64,000 bases of DNA from Ischnura elegans (GCF_921293095.1 NC_060253.1:77165992-77229991), one strand, 5' to 3'. Positions 12,318-24,710 are shown, counted from the first letter of the stretch. Notes: generated from the sequence alone by a model not told the origin. A program made the numbers and translations.

Positions 12318-12613
12318 TCTCTGCATTTCTCCAGGGTTTTCTTCCGCGTCAGATTGTTGGTTGACAACAGTTTCGCTGGCTATCCTGCCAGCGTCTTCAG
12401 GTCGAAGGTGTCGGCTGTTGGTTTCTGCCTCGCTTATATACTGTAGGCTGGATAGGCTATATAAGCGAGGCAGAAACCAACAGCCGACACCTTCGACCTG
12501 AAGACGCTGGCAGGATAGCCAGCGAAACTGTTGTCAACCAACAATCTGACGCGGAAGAAAACCCTGGAGAAATGCAGAGATCAAACCATCGCCGCGGAAA
12601 CCTACGCTCTAAC
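12318..12613. mobile_element. Perfect 123-bp-arm palindromic element with 12-bp target duplication
   Basis: The arms 12318-12440 and 12458-12580 are exact reverse complements over all 123 positions by reading, separated by 17 nt. A 33-nt tail (12581-12613) follows on the right only. The 12-bp direct repeat AATATAATTTAA flanks the whole unit (12306-12317 and 12614-12625). Each arm carries CTGAAGA, C, a GCTGGC/GCCAGC stem, GAAAC, TGTT, GTC (plus strand 12498-12535), a hammerhead-like order; here the bases next to the core do not form an obvious stem I. The architecture matches inverted Penelope-like terminal repeats with a one-sided extension, lacking any reverse-transcriptase body. Perfect arms suggest recent insertion or arm homogenisation. 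Confidence 0.8.
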
Positions 12614-12625
12614 AATATAATTTAA

Positions 12626-14103
12626 CGTGGGCTCTTATGGAGAAATACGGTTTTTTCGAGCTAGCGAATCTGTTTGTAACAATGCGTTGTTGAGACGGCA
12701 CTTATTAGAAGAAAACTTTGTGAAAAATCTAAATATTCGCGGGAAAGTATAATTTCATGATAAAATGAGAAAGATATTTGCGAAAAACTGCCTGAAATGG
12801 CAAGATGACCGTCGGGATCTCTGGCACCAAAACGACAACCGCCACACTGACTTAATTACACATAAACATTTATTTTCCCAGATTTTACATGCACATTTCA
12901 CTCCTTTTGTTAATAAATAAATAAATTTATTTAGGATTTATAACTTAGATTGCGAATATTTAATCAAGGTGTTTCGTCAGTAGTTCATTGTGCAGAGGTT
13001 CGAATCAGTGTTGAAAATAGTCATGTTGAGTACTGTAAATTCTTACTTATATACAAAATCATTTTTGGCGTTTGCACTGTGCTGAGGTGCACAATTGTAC
13101 TCAAATTTTATTCCTAATTATTTTTTCTTTAGTTTAAATTTTTTTCACGACTCTTTTGTGTAATTAATAGGTAGCCCGAGTACATCAGTTGACTTCAGCC
13201 AATGCCACTCAAACTACCTTTAATCTTCAAAACCTCTACTCCCTGCTTCTCCAGGCCTTAGCTTCCATCCCCTACTCACATTTCCTCGTCTTCTCCTCTC
13301 CTTCCTCATTTCCAAGACATATCGTATTTTCCGGGTCAGGCGTCGAGCGAATGATTAAGGAAAAACGCTTCAAAGAGAAGATAGAGATAAGGGGATCAAA
13401 GATGCCTGCCTCATTCCCCGCTACCTCAACCTGGGAGGGGGAAGCGGAAAGTTTATCAATATAATTGCTTTCTCTCGCCTTGCGCGCTCGGGGAATCGAG
13501 AGCCACAGATGGAATTTTCCAAGACGCGTTCGTCGTGATTAAAAGGAAGTGAATCCGTAGTTGGTCGAGTTAAAATAAAACTTAGCGAAATGAGGTGCAT
13601 GGTAAATTTGCACGCCCGAAAAATAAGGATACCTTTTGATACAGAATCTCAAAGGACACATTAACGATGTAGGGCCAAATTCAGATACTCCGAGGAGAAC
13701 GTTTAATTGCAATCATTCAGGGGTGACTTTGCTGGGAAATTTAATCAGGCATAATTTCAAGTACGATAAGATATACCGATACGCCGTTAAAATAACGTTC
13801 ACCATCAACTGTAGTATAGTTTAATGTGCTTTTTGTATTGATGCTAATTTTGCTTTGTGAGTGGGGAGTTGCAGGAAAGGGGTATGTGATTGCTATGAAT
13901 GAAAATCAAATGTTCAACGCTCATGTGAAGGGTAAAACATGAAACGGCATTAACTACAATAAAAATATTGAGATATCATAAATGAAATACTTATTGTTAA
14001 TAATCGAGAATAATCAGTTTTCACATGGCAAGCCATATTCTCACCGATAGGGCAGTAAATTTCAAATGATGCAAGATGCCTGACATGTACATTTTTCACC
14101 AAC
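12626..14103. other. Intron or intergenic sequence; missing lectin exons expected at or below here
   Basis: The next exon of the CUB/lectin gene should begin with two bases completing a codon and encode the rest of the lectin fold. I could not identify it in this interval. Pyrimidine-rich patches near 13190-13330 give only compositional ORFs. Confidence 0.4.
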
Positions 14104-14228
14104 GTCATGACATAAAAATGGGTGGCTCAACTTATGATATATTTCCCGGGCCTGACCCCGATTCTTCGACTGGAAAATTTATGAGATTTTTATATCTACC
14201 CTTGGGGAGAGAAAGAAACTGATATCAG
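14104..14228. repeat. Intron repeat, copy 1 (after lectin exon)
   Basis: 'cgtcatgacataaaaatgg', 'ggaaaatttatgag' and 'gagaaagaaac' recur in the same order at 15187-15304. Each copy lies just downstream (on the gene strand) of an exon of the CUB/lectin gene. Confidence 0.65.
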
Positions 14229-14245
14229 CAAAATACGATACTCAC

Positions 14246-14346
14246 TCGAGAAAGAGAAGTCAGCGCCATCTGTCCACCTGAAGTCCCCTTCCCGAACCAC
14301 ATCAGAAGCCCCAACCCAATAAGAATTGTGCTCCGAATACCCAGGG
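14246..14346 (-). CDS. CUB/C-type lectin gene, exon 3 of those found (lectin core)
   Basis: This exon encodes the middle of a C-type lectin-like domain. Read on the minus strand, an acceptor (ctcataacag, at 14347-14356) is followed by one base completing the previous codon, then PGYSEHNSYWVGASDVVREG and DFRWTDGADFSFS. The signature 'YWVGASD....G.F.W.DG' is the WIGL-type strand and following loop of the family. The donor is a perfect GTGAGT (14240-14245 on plus). Length 101 bp is 1+99+1, so it accepts the two bases left by the upstream exon and leaves one base for the next. The calcium/sugar-binding half of the domain (EPN/QPD and WND motifs) should be in the missing next exon, so carbohydrate binding cannot be judged. 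Confidence 0.85.
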
Positions 14347-15186
14347 CTGTTATGAGAAAAAGGAAATATTCGATTAACTAATACATCACCAACAAATTGT
14401 GCAGTGCAATCAAATTAGAAGTAACATTTCATTGTTAAATTTGTCTTTTTGAGAAAACAATGCACTTTTACAAAAATGTAAAAATTTTACAGAAGAATAT
14501 GTGCAAAATAATTGACGAAAATGGTTTATTGCTTAAATGTTATAAATGAATTAAAATTAATATATCTTATATTTATAGATAGACTCCTATTTTTTTCTGC
14601 ATAATATTTGGCTAATATTGAGATTTTAGAAATATGCATATTGTTAATTCCCTTATGTTCTTCAAATATATTCAATTTAACGACGTAAAGAAAGAGACTT
14701 GTGCTAAGCAGATATTTATAAACATTCATGACAATTCTGAAAAAATATCTTAGTGCAGAAAAAAGGATAAAACAGAAAAGTGATAGCTAGAGAAGATATT
14801 TAGGGTTTTGCATCGCTTTAGTGCGTCTTTTCTCGTCGATTCTGAAGCTTAGTCGGTGAAGAATTCATTTGTCGTAAAACTAGAAGTAGAGGGTTAAAGT
14901 CGAAGAATGACACACGCCATATTCTAAAACGTTTAATTTCAGCCCAGTCCCAAGAATTATGAATCATAATAAATTGATTCTTATCTGCTTTCTATGTAAG
15001 TGTGGACACAGGTCAGTTTAAAATAAAACGTTATGTACGGTACATTTTTAAACTACTTGGGTTTTAAAAGTCTTAGGCCAGGACATTTCACCAGGTATCT
15101 GCAGAAAAGTAAATATATGTAAATAGCATGTAAACCCGGTACGATGTTGGATTATTCCCGTTTACCAACTGCCAAAAGCAGGGGAA

Positions 15187-15304
15187 CGTCATGATATAAA
15201 AATGGAAGGCTCTAACTTACTATATATTTCCACGGCATGACCCATGATTCCTCGATTGGAAAATTTATGAGGCTCCATTTTTATATGAAGAGAAAGAAAC
15301 AAAT
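15187..15304. repeat. Intron repeat, copy 2 (after CUB exon)
   Basis: Diverged match to 14104-14228, beginning 40 bp downstream, on the gene strand, of the donor of the large CUB exon. Confidence 0.65.
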
Positions 15305-15344
15305 GAAACAAATCACTTCATATTTAATGGCATGATTTTTTTAC

Positions 15345-16689
15345 CTCTTGGTCAGCAACAAGTCCATTACGGCCTGCTCCTCTGCACTCCGGATGCTAGC
15401 CAAGTGACCACCGAGCCTTGCGCACTCCGCCTCCGCCGCCCCCCACGGCAGCGGCTCACCCTCGACCGCCCCCACGCACGTAGACCGCCGGGAGTGGCCC
15501 CCCGACCCACCCAGGCCCCCCGCCGCCACCTCCACCCTCCGCTTCCTCCGATCCAGAGCCCATCGGCCGGCCTCTTCCGCTGCTATTCCTCGTCTCCCCA
15601 GGGACACCCAGCCGAAGCTGCAATCACCCACGATGGCATCAACCTTATCCGCGGCGTACTCAACTAGCAGGGAGGGTGGGAGGAACACTTGGTCTTCCTC
15701 CGATGACAGCTCGTTCTGTTCCGGCGGTTCCTCTTCCGCACCTCCCCAGTAAACCCTCAGGATAAGCTTGTTCCCCTCCGATAGCTCCTCCGTGATGATA
15801 TTCGGAACGACGCACTTGGTCCACCGCGGTCCATCCTCCCATGCTCCGACCAGCACCCCTATACTGCACGCCCCTGATTCTTCTCGCTTAGTCTTCACCA
15901 CCATCCTCTTCTTGACTTCCTCCGCATCGCTCCATCGACTCAACTGCTCCTCATCATCCCTCTCTGTGTCGGCTACACGAATTGAAGAAACACTGGTCCC
16001 TGGATGCTGCCTTGAGGCACCACCCATTCCTCCGACGAGCATGAGCTTCAGTTTCATCCTATAACCGTAAGGGAGATGGACCGTAAGGGTGCACCGAACC
16101 CTTTCGAACTGAGGCCTGAAGGGTGGAGGAAGGGATGGGAAAGATGACGGTGGGGGCGGAATTAAAAGGGTTCCATTTCGATCGGTGAGGGTCACGTTGA
16201 AGCAGGGTTCTACTGGGTGGTAGCGGAGGGAAAAAGACACTTGCATCCTCGGCAGATGGGCTGGGGAATAAGGGGAAGACGATGTTAGCCTCGGGGTGAG
16301 TGGTTTTCTTCCTCTACTGGGATTTCCGCCGGAAACTCGACTCCTTGAGTGCACTCGGAGGAATGGTCTCTCTATGCTTCTTATGTGAACCTGCCGGTCC
16401 GCAGGCTTGTATTCCTCGAGTTTCCCGCAGTATATGTGCCTCGAAGATGGCCCGAACTGGAGATGACCCTGAGAGCAGGCTATATTCAGGCGCGTGAGGT
16501 CTACGAGCAATCCCATTGGCTCCAAGAGGTCGGTTGAAGAGGATGTCATCGGTGGTGGAGGTTGGGGAGGCGATGGCGTTGGAGATGGGAAGTGGACAGT
16601 GCAGTCTCCGCCTCCGAATACAGCCGACGCGTGCTCGATGTCCCTCCAAGAAAGCGTGCCCAACGCATGTGATAGTACTAACTCGCAGG
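15345..16689 (-). CDS. CUB/C-type lectin gene, large exon 2 of those found
   Basis: This 1345-bp, GC-rich exon encodes 447 whole codons of an extracellular protein. It opens CELVLSHALGTLSWR, a CUB-like start, with later CUB strands LVDLTRLNIACSQGHLQF, IYCGKLEEY and PFLRVHSRSRV. A second CUB-like unit starts around CFNVTLTDRNGT and runs through CTLTVHLPYGYRMKLKLM, a W.KCV segment, SEGNKLILRVYW and LLVEYAAD. The end, from about residue 370, starts a C-type lectin fold: CSFGWVSLG, CVGAV, then WGAAEAECARLGGHLASIRS. The acceptor is ttatctattttgcag (gene strand) and the donor AAGAG|GTAAAA. Two bases lead in and two trail out, fitting both neighbours. CUB and lectin modules typically bind proteins or sugars outside the cell. 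I do not recognise the specific gene. Proline-rich linkers are unusually long. Confidence 0.85.
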
Positions 16690-17848
16690 CTGCAAAATAG
16701 ATAAGATGATTTACTTAAAAACCTACTATCCGATAGGTCTCCTTACAATCAAAAATTCCTAAAGTATTAAAATTCTTCATTCTAAAATCTCATTTGAGAC
16801 ATTAAATAATGTAGCTCATTACGATTATTGTTATATATGTTCATTTAATAAAAAGATAATTTACCTTTTATTCAGCTCCATTTTGAGACAATTGGGAGCA
16901 TATAATTATGAAGCAATACGGAATATATCGAAAGAGAAGAAAAAAATCCGTTGTAAAATATAATCCGGAGAAAGTTAGGAATTCGACAGTAGCGAATTTT
17001 ACGTGAGTTACACAGCTGTGGTTTTAAATCTACATTTAATAAATACACAAATGTATTAATTGCAGGTCAGTTGCTAAATTTACTTTTGGAAATAAATGGC
17101 AATTTTTTGAAGAGTATGGTATTTTTGGGAATGCATTAAAAATTATATCTTGAAAGGTAATTTATGAGGTTGATAATGCTTGCTCCAATTCGCACACTAC
17201 AAAAAAGTTATAAAAAAATCGTATTATAATTTTCCTCCAACAAAAATATTAATTCAAGTTATTTAATTATTATACATTCCTGATTATGTAATTAAGTTCT
17301 TATAAAACACATTGTTTTCTGGCTAAAAATAATTCTTGGCACAGTTCTCGACAAATTCACAGTTTCTTGCTATAGCGGTGAAGAAGCAAACTTGTTCCTG
17401 TTTCATTTCACAGTGATAAAATAAATAGCGAGTAATTTATAATTAATGCCTAAAATAATACGCAAGGCTCATGAATAAAGCCGTTTTTGGCATCTAACAT
17501 CCATCCTATAAGAAACTGTGAAATCTTAAGTAATTACATTTATGAAAAATATACCTAGCTCACCAAAAGTGGGAGTCGTCATAATTTTTTCTCTGCTTCT
17601 AATTCATATAAAAAAACCTGGACAGCCAAAGAATAGCAAATAGAAGCATTGAAAAACAATTGAGCTAACGTGATAAAACAGTAAGATCAAAATAGAAATA
17701 CAGCAAGAAGAAATAGGAAGTAAAAGGTATCCAAGAGAAATATAATTATGAGCTTTTTTTATTAAGAAAGATGACATGTATTTATTGAGTTAACCCCTTT
17801 TTCGACAATTGTGAGCTCATCTTACGATAGAGAAAGGTGCACACATAC

Positions 17849-17958
17849 CTGAAAGCAGACGCAGAGACTGCGTCACGACCCCGATGGAAAGGTCAGAGGC
17901 CGTCGTAGCCGTATCGGTCATAAGCGGCTCCCAGGGAACGACTGGCAGGTAGCTTATT
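17849..17958 (-). CDS. CUB/C-type lectin gene, exon 1 of those found
   Basis: A 110-bp exon read on the minus strand, with acceptor tattttctctttcgcag and donor TTTCAG|GTATGT. One lead base plus 36 codons plus one trailing base gives ISYLPVVPWEPLMTDTATTA and SDLSIGVVTQSLRLLS. The trailing G joins CC of the next exon to make Ala, continuing into CELVLS. Another frame of the same exon stops early, so the phase choice rests on this perfect fit and on the open frame. No domain is visible. The exon begins mid-codon, so at least one further upstream exon with the start and presumably a signal peptide must lie above 17958; it was not found. Confidence 0.65.
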
Positions 17959-20900
17959 CTGCGAAAGAGAAAATATTACGTTTCTTAAGATGTGATGATA
18001 GTCATTAAAAACCACAAAAAATATATGACATTGTAATATTGCAGCCAACAAATAACCTCCGAAATATTTTCTACCAGCTTTTGAAATTTGACTGCTCAGG
18101 TTTTCAATATGCACACTGTGATATTGGATAAATTACACATATGATGATATGAAGAATATTTAAATTGATATAAATAGTATTATAAATGGCTGGAAAGGAT
18201 GCTTGAGCGCAAAAGCTAAAATCAGGGTCGAATTATGCTTCACCTCCAAGAATTACGCATATACCAACAATATCGATGCTCAATATATGAGCTGGTTTCG
18301 TACGAGAAAAGCCAATGAAATGTGTTACATAGGGAAATATTACTTTATACTTGTTATTTGCCCATAAAAAGGAGTAACTCAAGCAAAATTAAAAAAAATC
18401 TTTCATCGAATATTATGAAAAGAAAGCCAGAATGCTATGAATCGTCATGAAGTAATGCCAAAATTAAGCCATAAATATGCCAACATCAACCAAGAAGTTT
18501 TCCATTACAAGAGCAATGACCTGTGCTAAGACTGGTGACTCTTAAATCACAATATTGCGTCCCACATGCGAAGTTAGCGACAGCGGAATGGCAAAGGTCA
18601 GAGCAAATAAACGCTAACAGCAGCAACGCCGAACATTGGTGGTCCCATATGAAATCAATCCGCTCATTATTTTTATTTATTCCTTTTAATATCCTGCCTC
18701 TGTCACCAGACCCAGCCAGCTTACATCCTTTCTGCTCATTCCGTTTTTCTCTCCATCTCTTATTTCTTGGGAGCAGAGAAGACTGGTGACCTTTTAATCT
18801 GAATATATTTCCTCATGAAAAAGGAGAATAACGCTCTTTTTTAAGGTTTCAGGATGGATCAATGAAGACATTATCCCTGGCGATCATTATAAATAGGATA
18901 TTTGGATGGAAATGAAAAAAAACTATCAGTGTTAAAGAGTATTTATTGCTAACATTTCTTTTTTTGTCCGGCAGAATGCTTAGTGAGAAAATTAATCTAA
19001 TGCCATAGTAGGAGGTTCATTATTCCCAAGAATGCTGAAATGTTTCAACTTTTATTTTTTCTATGCGCCCTATGAGTTCGTGTAAAAACCAAGTAAGAAA
19101 AGTTCATTTATATGTCATAAGGTAATGAAAATATTAAGTAAACATGGAGGAAATATACGGCGTTCGAGTATTTAAGATGAAAATGGAATATCAAATCTTC
19201 TGTTACACAGGCTTACAATAATTATTTTTCCATAAACAACATAATATGCATATTTTATGCTGTATATTTAGCTGCAGAATCAAAAATGAACATGCAAAAG
19301 CTGCACTACGTACAGTTCCATTATTACTATACCCCCTTAGCTATCATGCCAAGAGCAGGAATGGGGCAATGGAACGCAGTTTAAGTATGAATTAGTTCTT
19401 CAGCTAAAATTTCTTTACTTACTACCACAACACATTTTTGCTAGCAAAACATAACCTGCATCACAATGAGAGTTATATTCTTGAGTACCATATGTTTTAC
19501 TTCTGCTTTGTAATGAATCTTTCTTTTTAATACCAGCAATAATATACCATTATTGAAGTATCGGAGCAGCCTATGTATTTGGATTCAAAATTTAAAGCAT
19601 TTATATGAATCACCCCATCCTGTTCATAACTTACTACCGCAAGAATAATATGAAATTTTAATTGATGAATGCAAGAAATATAACTTATGGCACACGACAG
19701 TCCTTAGATTTCAAAAAGGCTGTCAGGTAAAGAATTATATATATTTATTGGCATTCTTTTTTTTATCCGAGAAAACCGTCTGTTACGACCACAAAAGCCG
19801 AGGTTAAGGAATTTCCGTGAAAAATACGGTGTCATGGGAGCATAACTTGGAGTAGAATAAATTACCGCATTTCCTTCCCTGGGTACTTTAACTGATTGTA
19901 TATATGTGACTGAACTGATTCAGAGGACAGTTTCATCGTTGTATGTATAGAAAAGGTCGAGCAAATACATGTTATACTTAATGTAAAGATATCACACGCG
20001 ATATTTGATAACTTGACGTTTGATATTAAAGCATAGTAATTGAAAAAGGTGATGAGAAATATTTTTGCTATAGTTCCCAGCTGAATTAGTTATAGAAAGG
20101 AGTCTTGATGTCTAAATACATGTAAACAGTATATTCATTGAAAATTCAATGGACTTTTTCGATATTTTTCAAAATTATGCACCAAGAAGTTTTCTGATCA
20201 AAAATAGACTTCGATTTGTCAGATTCCAATTTGTCCAATTGACACATCGGATTCATAATGTGTGCTACCACAAGAGTATTACAGAAATTGAACAAACTAA
20301 TAACATGTAACGGAAATTTGACGACGAAATTTGCAATCAGCGGGATGATTAAGTGCTAGAAGATAAATAAAAACGATGCAATGCATTTTATTATTATTTA
20401 TTTTTGGCTGGACGACCGCGAATTCGGTGAGAATGTCTCTTTAAATTACTTTTTAACATTTTTTTCGGAATAGTTTGCCTTAAACAACTTGACCTTCAGA
20501 GTTATTTTTATTAGTCTTTACAGTAAAATTCCGTCCGAGACATCACACTTTAAAAATTCAAATGAAAATAATAAATAAAAAGTGTATTGGATAAATTATA
20601 GCACCAACTGAATGTTGATTAATATTATGCTTGCTCAATTCCCAGAAAAAAGGTAAAGTTACATCGAGCATAAACTTCACATTAAGAAGTTCATACAGGT
20701 ATAATGTTATAAGTTTTAACGAAATTGAGGTAATGGGAGTATGAAGAGAGGAAAATGTATGCTATCGAAATTTACCAAAATTATGATAAACCAAAATCTT
20801 AACTATATTATACATCTTACAATGATTGAAGTGAGAAGATTAATGCATAAAACCTAGAGTCAATATTCTCTAATAATGTGGTGCTTGTTTTTGCAATTAA

Positions 20901-22780
20901 TTCAAAACTGAGAAAAGTATGGTTAAAATATATCATCCAGAATACAGCTTAAAGACATTGGAAAAAAATTTAGACATTAAGACAGCGAAACAGCCAAAAT
21001 GTGCTTGTTAATAAAAATCAAGTAGAATATATGCTGCTCTACTCGCAGGCATTTAAATGTATAGAGGCCTAAAAAATGATTTAATTGCCTGAAATACTTG
21101 GTAGATTATGGCTGCACGAGGACTGATTTCAACGGTTGTAGGCGTTGTTTTTAGGTAGGTAGTTTATCATGGAAAAAATATTTTTTTAAATTTTTGCTTG
21201 CAAATTTAAATGCTGAATAACCAATCTTAATAAATAAAATTTCACCTTCCAGAGATCCTTACGGCATTACATTGTAAAAAAAATTGTTTTATAGTTTTCC
21301 GTATCAAAAAATAACCATGACGGGCTTAAAGAGTCTCCTCTACCTCAAATACGTTTCACTTATATATTTTCAATACAAAATTCTCATTTAATTCGAATTT
21401 ATATCTTGTACTGTACAGCCACCAAAATTAAATCCTTAATTGAAAAACTTATGCGTCTTCCTGCACGGGAAGTGATTTATTTGCCCACGCTTTGCTTCCG
21501 AGCCTGTCTTTCTTCTTTTCGTAAAATAATAATTTAATTTGAAAAGTAAGAGAGATAACATGAATCACAACAAAGGGCGTAATAAAGAAAAATTGCCCCA
21601 AGACAAATGCAAAGTTAAGTAGCCCTAGTTATATAATACATATCACGCGGCTTTTTTTAATAAGCCCTTACTCTTACTTGGGGACTGCAGATATATACGA
21701 CTACAGAAAACGTTCTCTTCCTATTTCCAACACTCAACCGGTTAAATGATACTTCATGTAGCATATAGATGCCGGAGAACTTCACAGGATGAGGTTGAAT
21801 AGATTTCTAATGATGTTTTCTTAAGTGAATCTCCATAGCTACAGCAATAAATTTGAATATATCATGGGTCCTAGCGTGAAGACTTGTGAGGCGCGGGAGA
21901 AGGAAGGTACCTATTTTTCACATAGGAAAATAACTGTGGACTGCAATGCGCATGGAATGGATTAAGAATGGTTGATCATCCATTAGAAGCGGAGAGCCCA
22001 TTCTTAGAGCTTGATAGCCATGTTTTACCCACCAAGGTCGAATGTATAATAAATTACTGTTTACTTTCCGTTTATATAGGCTCACGAAAACAAGTTCATA
22101 TTGAATTTAAATAACATGTGTAATAATGATTTGTCCCTCCAACTAATGAAATTGGTTCCTATATTCAAATTTGTGACACGAAACTTAGTTCATATCGCAT
22201 TTATAAACATACATTCCGCACTTGTTTTTATCATTTCTATTATCTTTCGATTAAATTGTTAACTTAATGACTTTGATAAATGTAGAACAGAATACAGAAT
22301 AGACGGATGGAAATCCCTTTATTATGTTACCGAAATTTTTATTCGATTTTCGTTTGAGGATAAATTCCAGAACTAAAGTTCAGCAAGCGTTTAACTGAGT
22401 AAAAGAATAAATGAAATAGTCAAGTCATATCAGTGGGCATTTATATCTATGTTCAAGTTTCATTACCTAACCAAAAATAAATAAAATAATTCTGCGTGTG
22501 CATGCACGTAACAGCGCTGATACGTATTTTAAAAACTATTCAGTAATCATATTTTTCGTATACACGAATGAATTCTTTGTATAAAAATAAATGCTTTAGA
22601 GAGGGCCTAAGAGGAAAAAAATCAATGATAGCAGTTCCCGGTATTTAATGCTTGTTCATAACCAGTTACATTGACGGAAAATTGTTATATGAGATATTAA
22701 TTCTTAAATAAATATATTAACAGCAATAATTCATATATTATAAATAAAATATTGAGTTAAAACATTTTTATAGCCATTTA
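17959..22780. other. Intron or intergenic sequence, no gene recognised
   Basis: AT-rich throughout. A patch at 18520-18790 is somewhat GC-richer but holds no recognisable domain. Upstream exons of the CUB/lectin gene may lie here. Confidence 0.4.
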
Positions 22781-22814
22781 ATATATGTATGAATCAAAAT
22801 TGCATACTCATTCT

Positions 22815-22925
22815 CATTTCAAACCCCGGAGATGGTTTACAAATAAACCGAAACGTCGGAAAAACTTTAAGGCCTCGACTCCACGGTTAAAATTTGACAT
22901 GGATGGATGAATGGATGCATGAATG
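22815..22925 (+). repeat. Single Penelope-type terminal-repeat fragment with GGAT-rich tail
   Basis: GGAGATGGTTTA-CAAA-TAAACCGAAACGTCGG (22829-22860) forms a 6-bp stem, GGTTTA/TAAACC, followed by GAAAC and GTC. It lacks the CTGANGA half of the hammerhead-like core. Downstream at 22900-22927 are ATGGATGGATGAATGGATGC units. Confidence 0.45.
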
Positions 22926-22929
22926 GATT

Positions 22930-24185
22930 TTTTCGGGTAGTTTCTATTAATTACCAAATGAAAGCAAATATCACCAGATACTGGACTCGAGAATATGACT
23001 ATTCAAAAGACTCATACGGGAAAAAAATGAATGCGGAAGCCATACTAGCAACGGCATATAGTGACCGTCTATGACGAAAATATACCAGAAGACCTTCCAA
23101 TGCTGAGCAGTGTAGGAAGCTACCTGGGCGATAGGCTTAGGCCTAAGACGATAGGTGACGCACGACAAAACGGCGATAGCACCATTGAATCAAGGAAACA
23201 AAATCCTCGTATAAGAATAGCCCATAAAAATGGGAATAAGAGACAAAGTGTAATACAGACTCGTAACCAAATGTGTTATATATAAAGAAATTATAATGCA
23301 AAGTACTGAATAGAAAGAAGTGAGTTTGTACATAATCAGGCGAACGGTTGCATAGTTGCGTATATCAAGGATGAAATTCGCTATGAAAAAATATTTTACT
23401 TAATTCCCGGATATTCCAATTCAGGCACGCAACTCTCCATTTTAATGTATCCATGCAAGTTTACTATGACATATTGGCATAAGAAAAGAATATATTGGCT
23501 TCGAAATTAGATTTATCGCTACGGAGCAAAAATTATCATGGGACCAGTACCCTTAAAATAAAATAATATGCGCAGTTCAGAAGAAGGAAACAATAATAAG
23601 TGAAAAAAAACTACGAATTAAGGAAGTCCTGTGCAAAAAAAAATATCACCAAGGACGTAGTTCGTACAAGGACGTGTAATGTACTCTTTACGGTACTAAA
23701 AATGATAAGGAAACAATATCCTCGCATTATAAAAGCCCATATGAATGAGGATACGAGCCAAAGATACTCTTTACGGTGCCTTTTACTGTAGTAAAAAGTA
23801 CCGTAAAGAGTACCTACCGTATACACCTGAAGGCCATAGCAGACTCAGCCGTTGAAACGTTGGGAGAATTAACCCATTACCGCATCCAGTGGGAAGCCCG
23901 CGATATTTTTCATATAATATACAACTATACGCCGGGAAAACCTAAACTTCTATGTCGAATGGGATATAAGAATCAATCTTAATGACTATTAAATCTTCAG
24001 GATAAAATTCCAAGGGTAGACAGTTTTTTAACGTTCATTTTTTCATACAACCTCAGTGATTTAATAAAAAGTTAAACGCATGCATGAAGAATGATAGGTA
24101 TTACAAACAGAGAGGAGGAATGATAATCAATTTGGACTTATTCTTCGTCTTGTTTATGGATTTTTATTCTTCCCTCAGTTTTTTA
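22930..24185. other. Non-coding stretch with a related pair of segments
   Basis: 'aaggaaacaaaatcctcgtat...agcccataaaaatg' (23193-23231) and 'aaggaaacaatatcctcgcat...agcccatatgaatg' (23708-23747) are diverged copies about 515 bp apart. No gene was recognised. Confidence 0.5.
23765..23812. repeat. Short strong hairpin
   Basis: 23-nt arms (23765-23787 and 23790-23812) match at 21 of 23 positions around a 2-nt centre: TACTCTTTACGGT...ACCGTAAAGAGTA. A third copy of the arm end, GTACTCTTTACGGTACT, lies upstream at 23681-23697. Confidence 0.7.
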
Positions 24186-24189
24186 TTAA

Positions 24190-24710
24190 TTCCCTGATTA
24201 AGGTAGATTTCCATGGAGTACTACAGAAGCAATCTGGGAGCCACGCTTTCCTTCCAGCACTGCCCTCTTCAATTCACTATAAGGCCTACTCCCTTTCAAT
24301 GCATCTAAAAATCCTATCCTCTCCTTTCCTCAAACCACTTTTACCTAACATGCTACCATCTAAAACCGTTTTCAACATCCCCTCCCCGCTAAGTACTCGC
24401 TCCATCCAAACCTTCCGTCTCCTCCGTGTCTCATCTAATAGTTGCCTCTCTTCACCCACCATGTCCAGCACTTCGTTGTTTCTCCTCCTCTCTTTCCATT
24501 TCACATTTTCCATACCCACACCTCGAATGCCTCCATCTTCTCTGGTCCTCCTTCCTTAGTGTCCACATTTTCGTATCGTAGAGAGCTACACTCTAGATCA
24601 AACTCTTTACTACCCTTTTCCTTAAACTCTTGTATAGCGATCCTTTCAGAACCTCCCTCCTGTTCATGAACGCCTCCTTTGCAAATGCATAGTTGGGACT
24701 GCGAATATAT
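24190..24710 (-). pseudogene. LINE ORF2 C-terminal remnant
   Basis: On the minus strand the translation runs YAFAKEAFMNRREVLKGSLY, KSLRKRVVKSLI, (stop) SVALYDTKMWTLRKEDQRR, then NNEVLDMVGEERQLL, RRRRKVWMERVLSGEGMLK and, after another stop, a degraded tail. This order (AF..RRELL.GSL...RIVKS..WSVALYG.ETWTL...., then a basic RRR..W..HVL.GEG.L segment) is the end of reverse-transcriptase polyproteins of insect LINEs. The catalytic RT motifs are absent, so it is 5'-truncated. At least two stops and a frame change are present. Confidence 0.75.

Noticed and set aside
15332..15667. 111-residue plus-strand frame rich in proline and arginine
   Set aside because: It is the antisense shadow of the GC-rich CUB/lectin exon.
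17893..18114. 73-residue minus frame ending SLGAAYDRYGYDGL
   Set aside because: It runs across the 17958 splice acceptor into intron. The alternative frame of the exon joins in phase with the CUB exon.
24299..24669. Plus-strand frames of 75-86 residues
   Set aside because: Antisense of the LINE ORF2 remnant.
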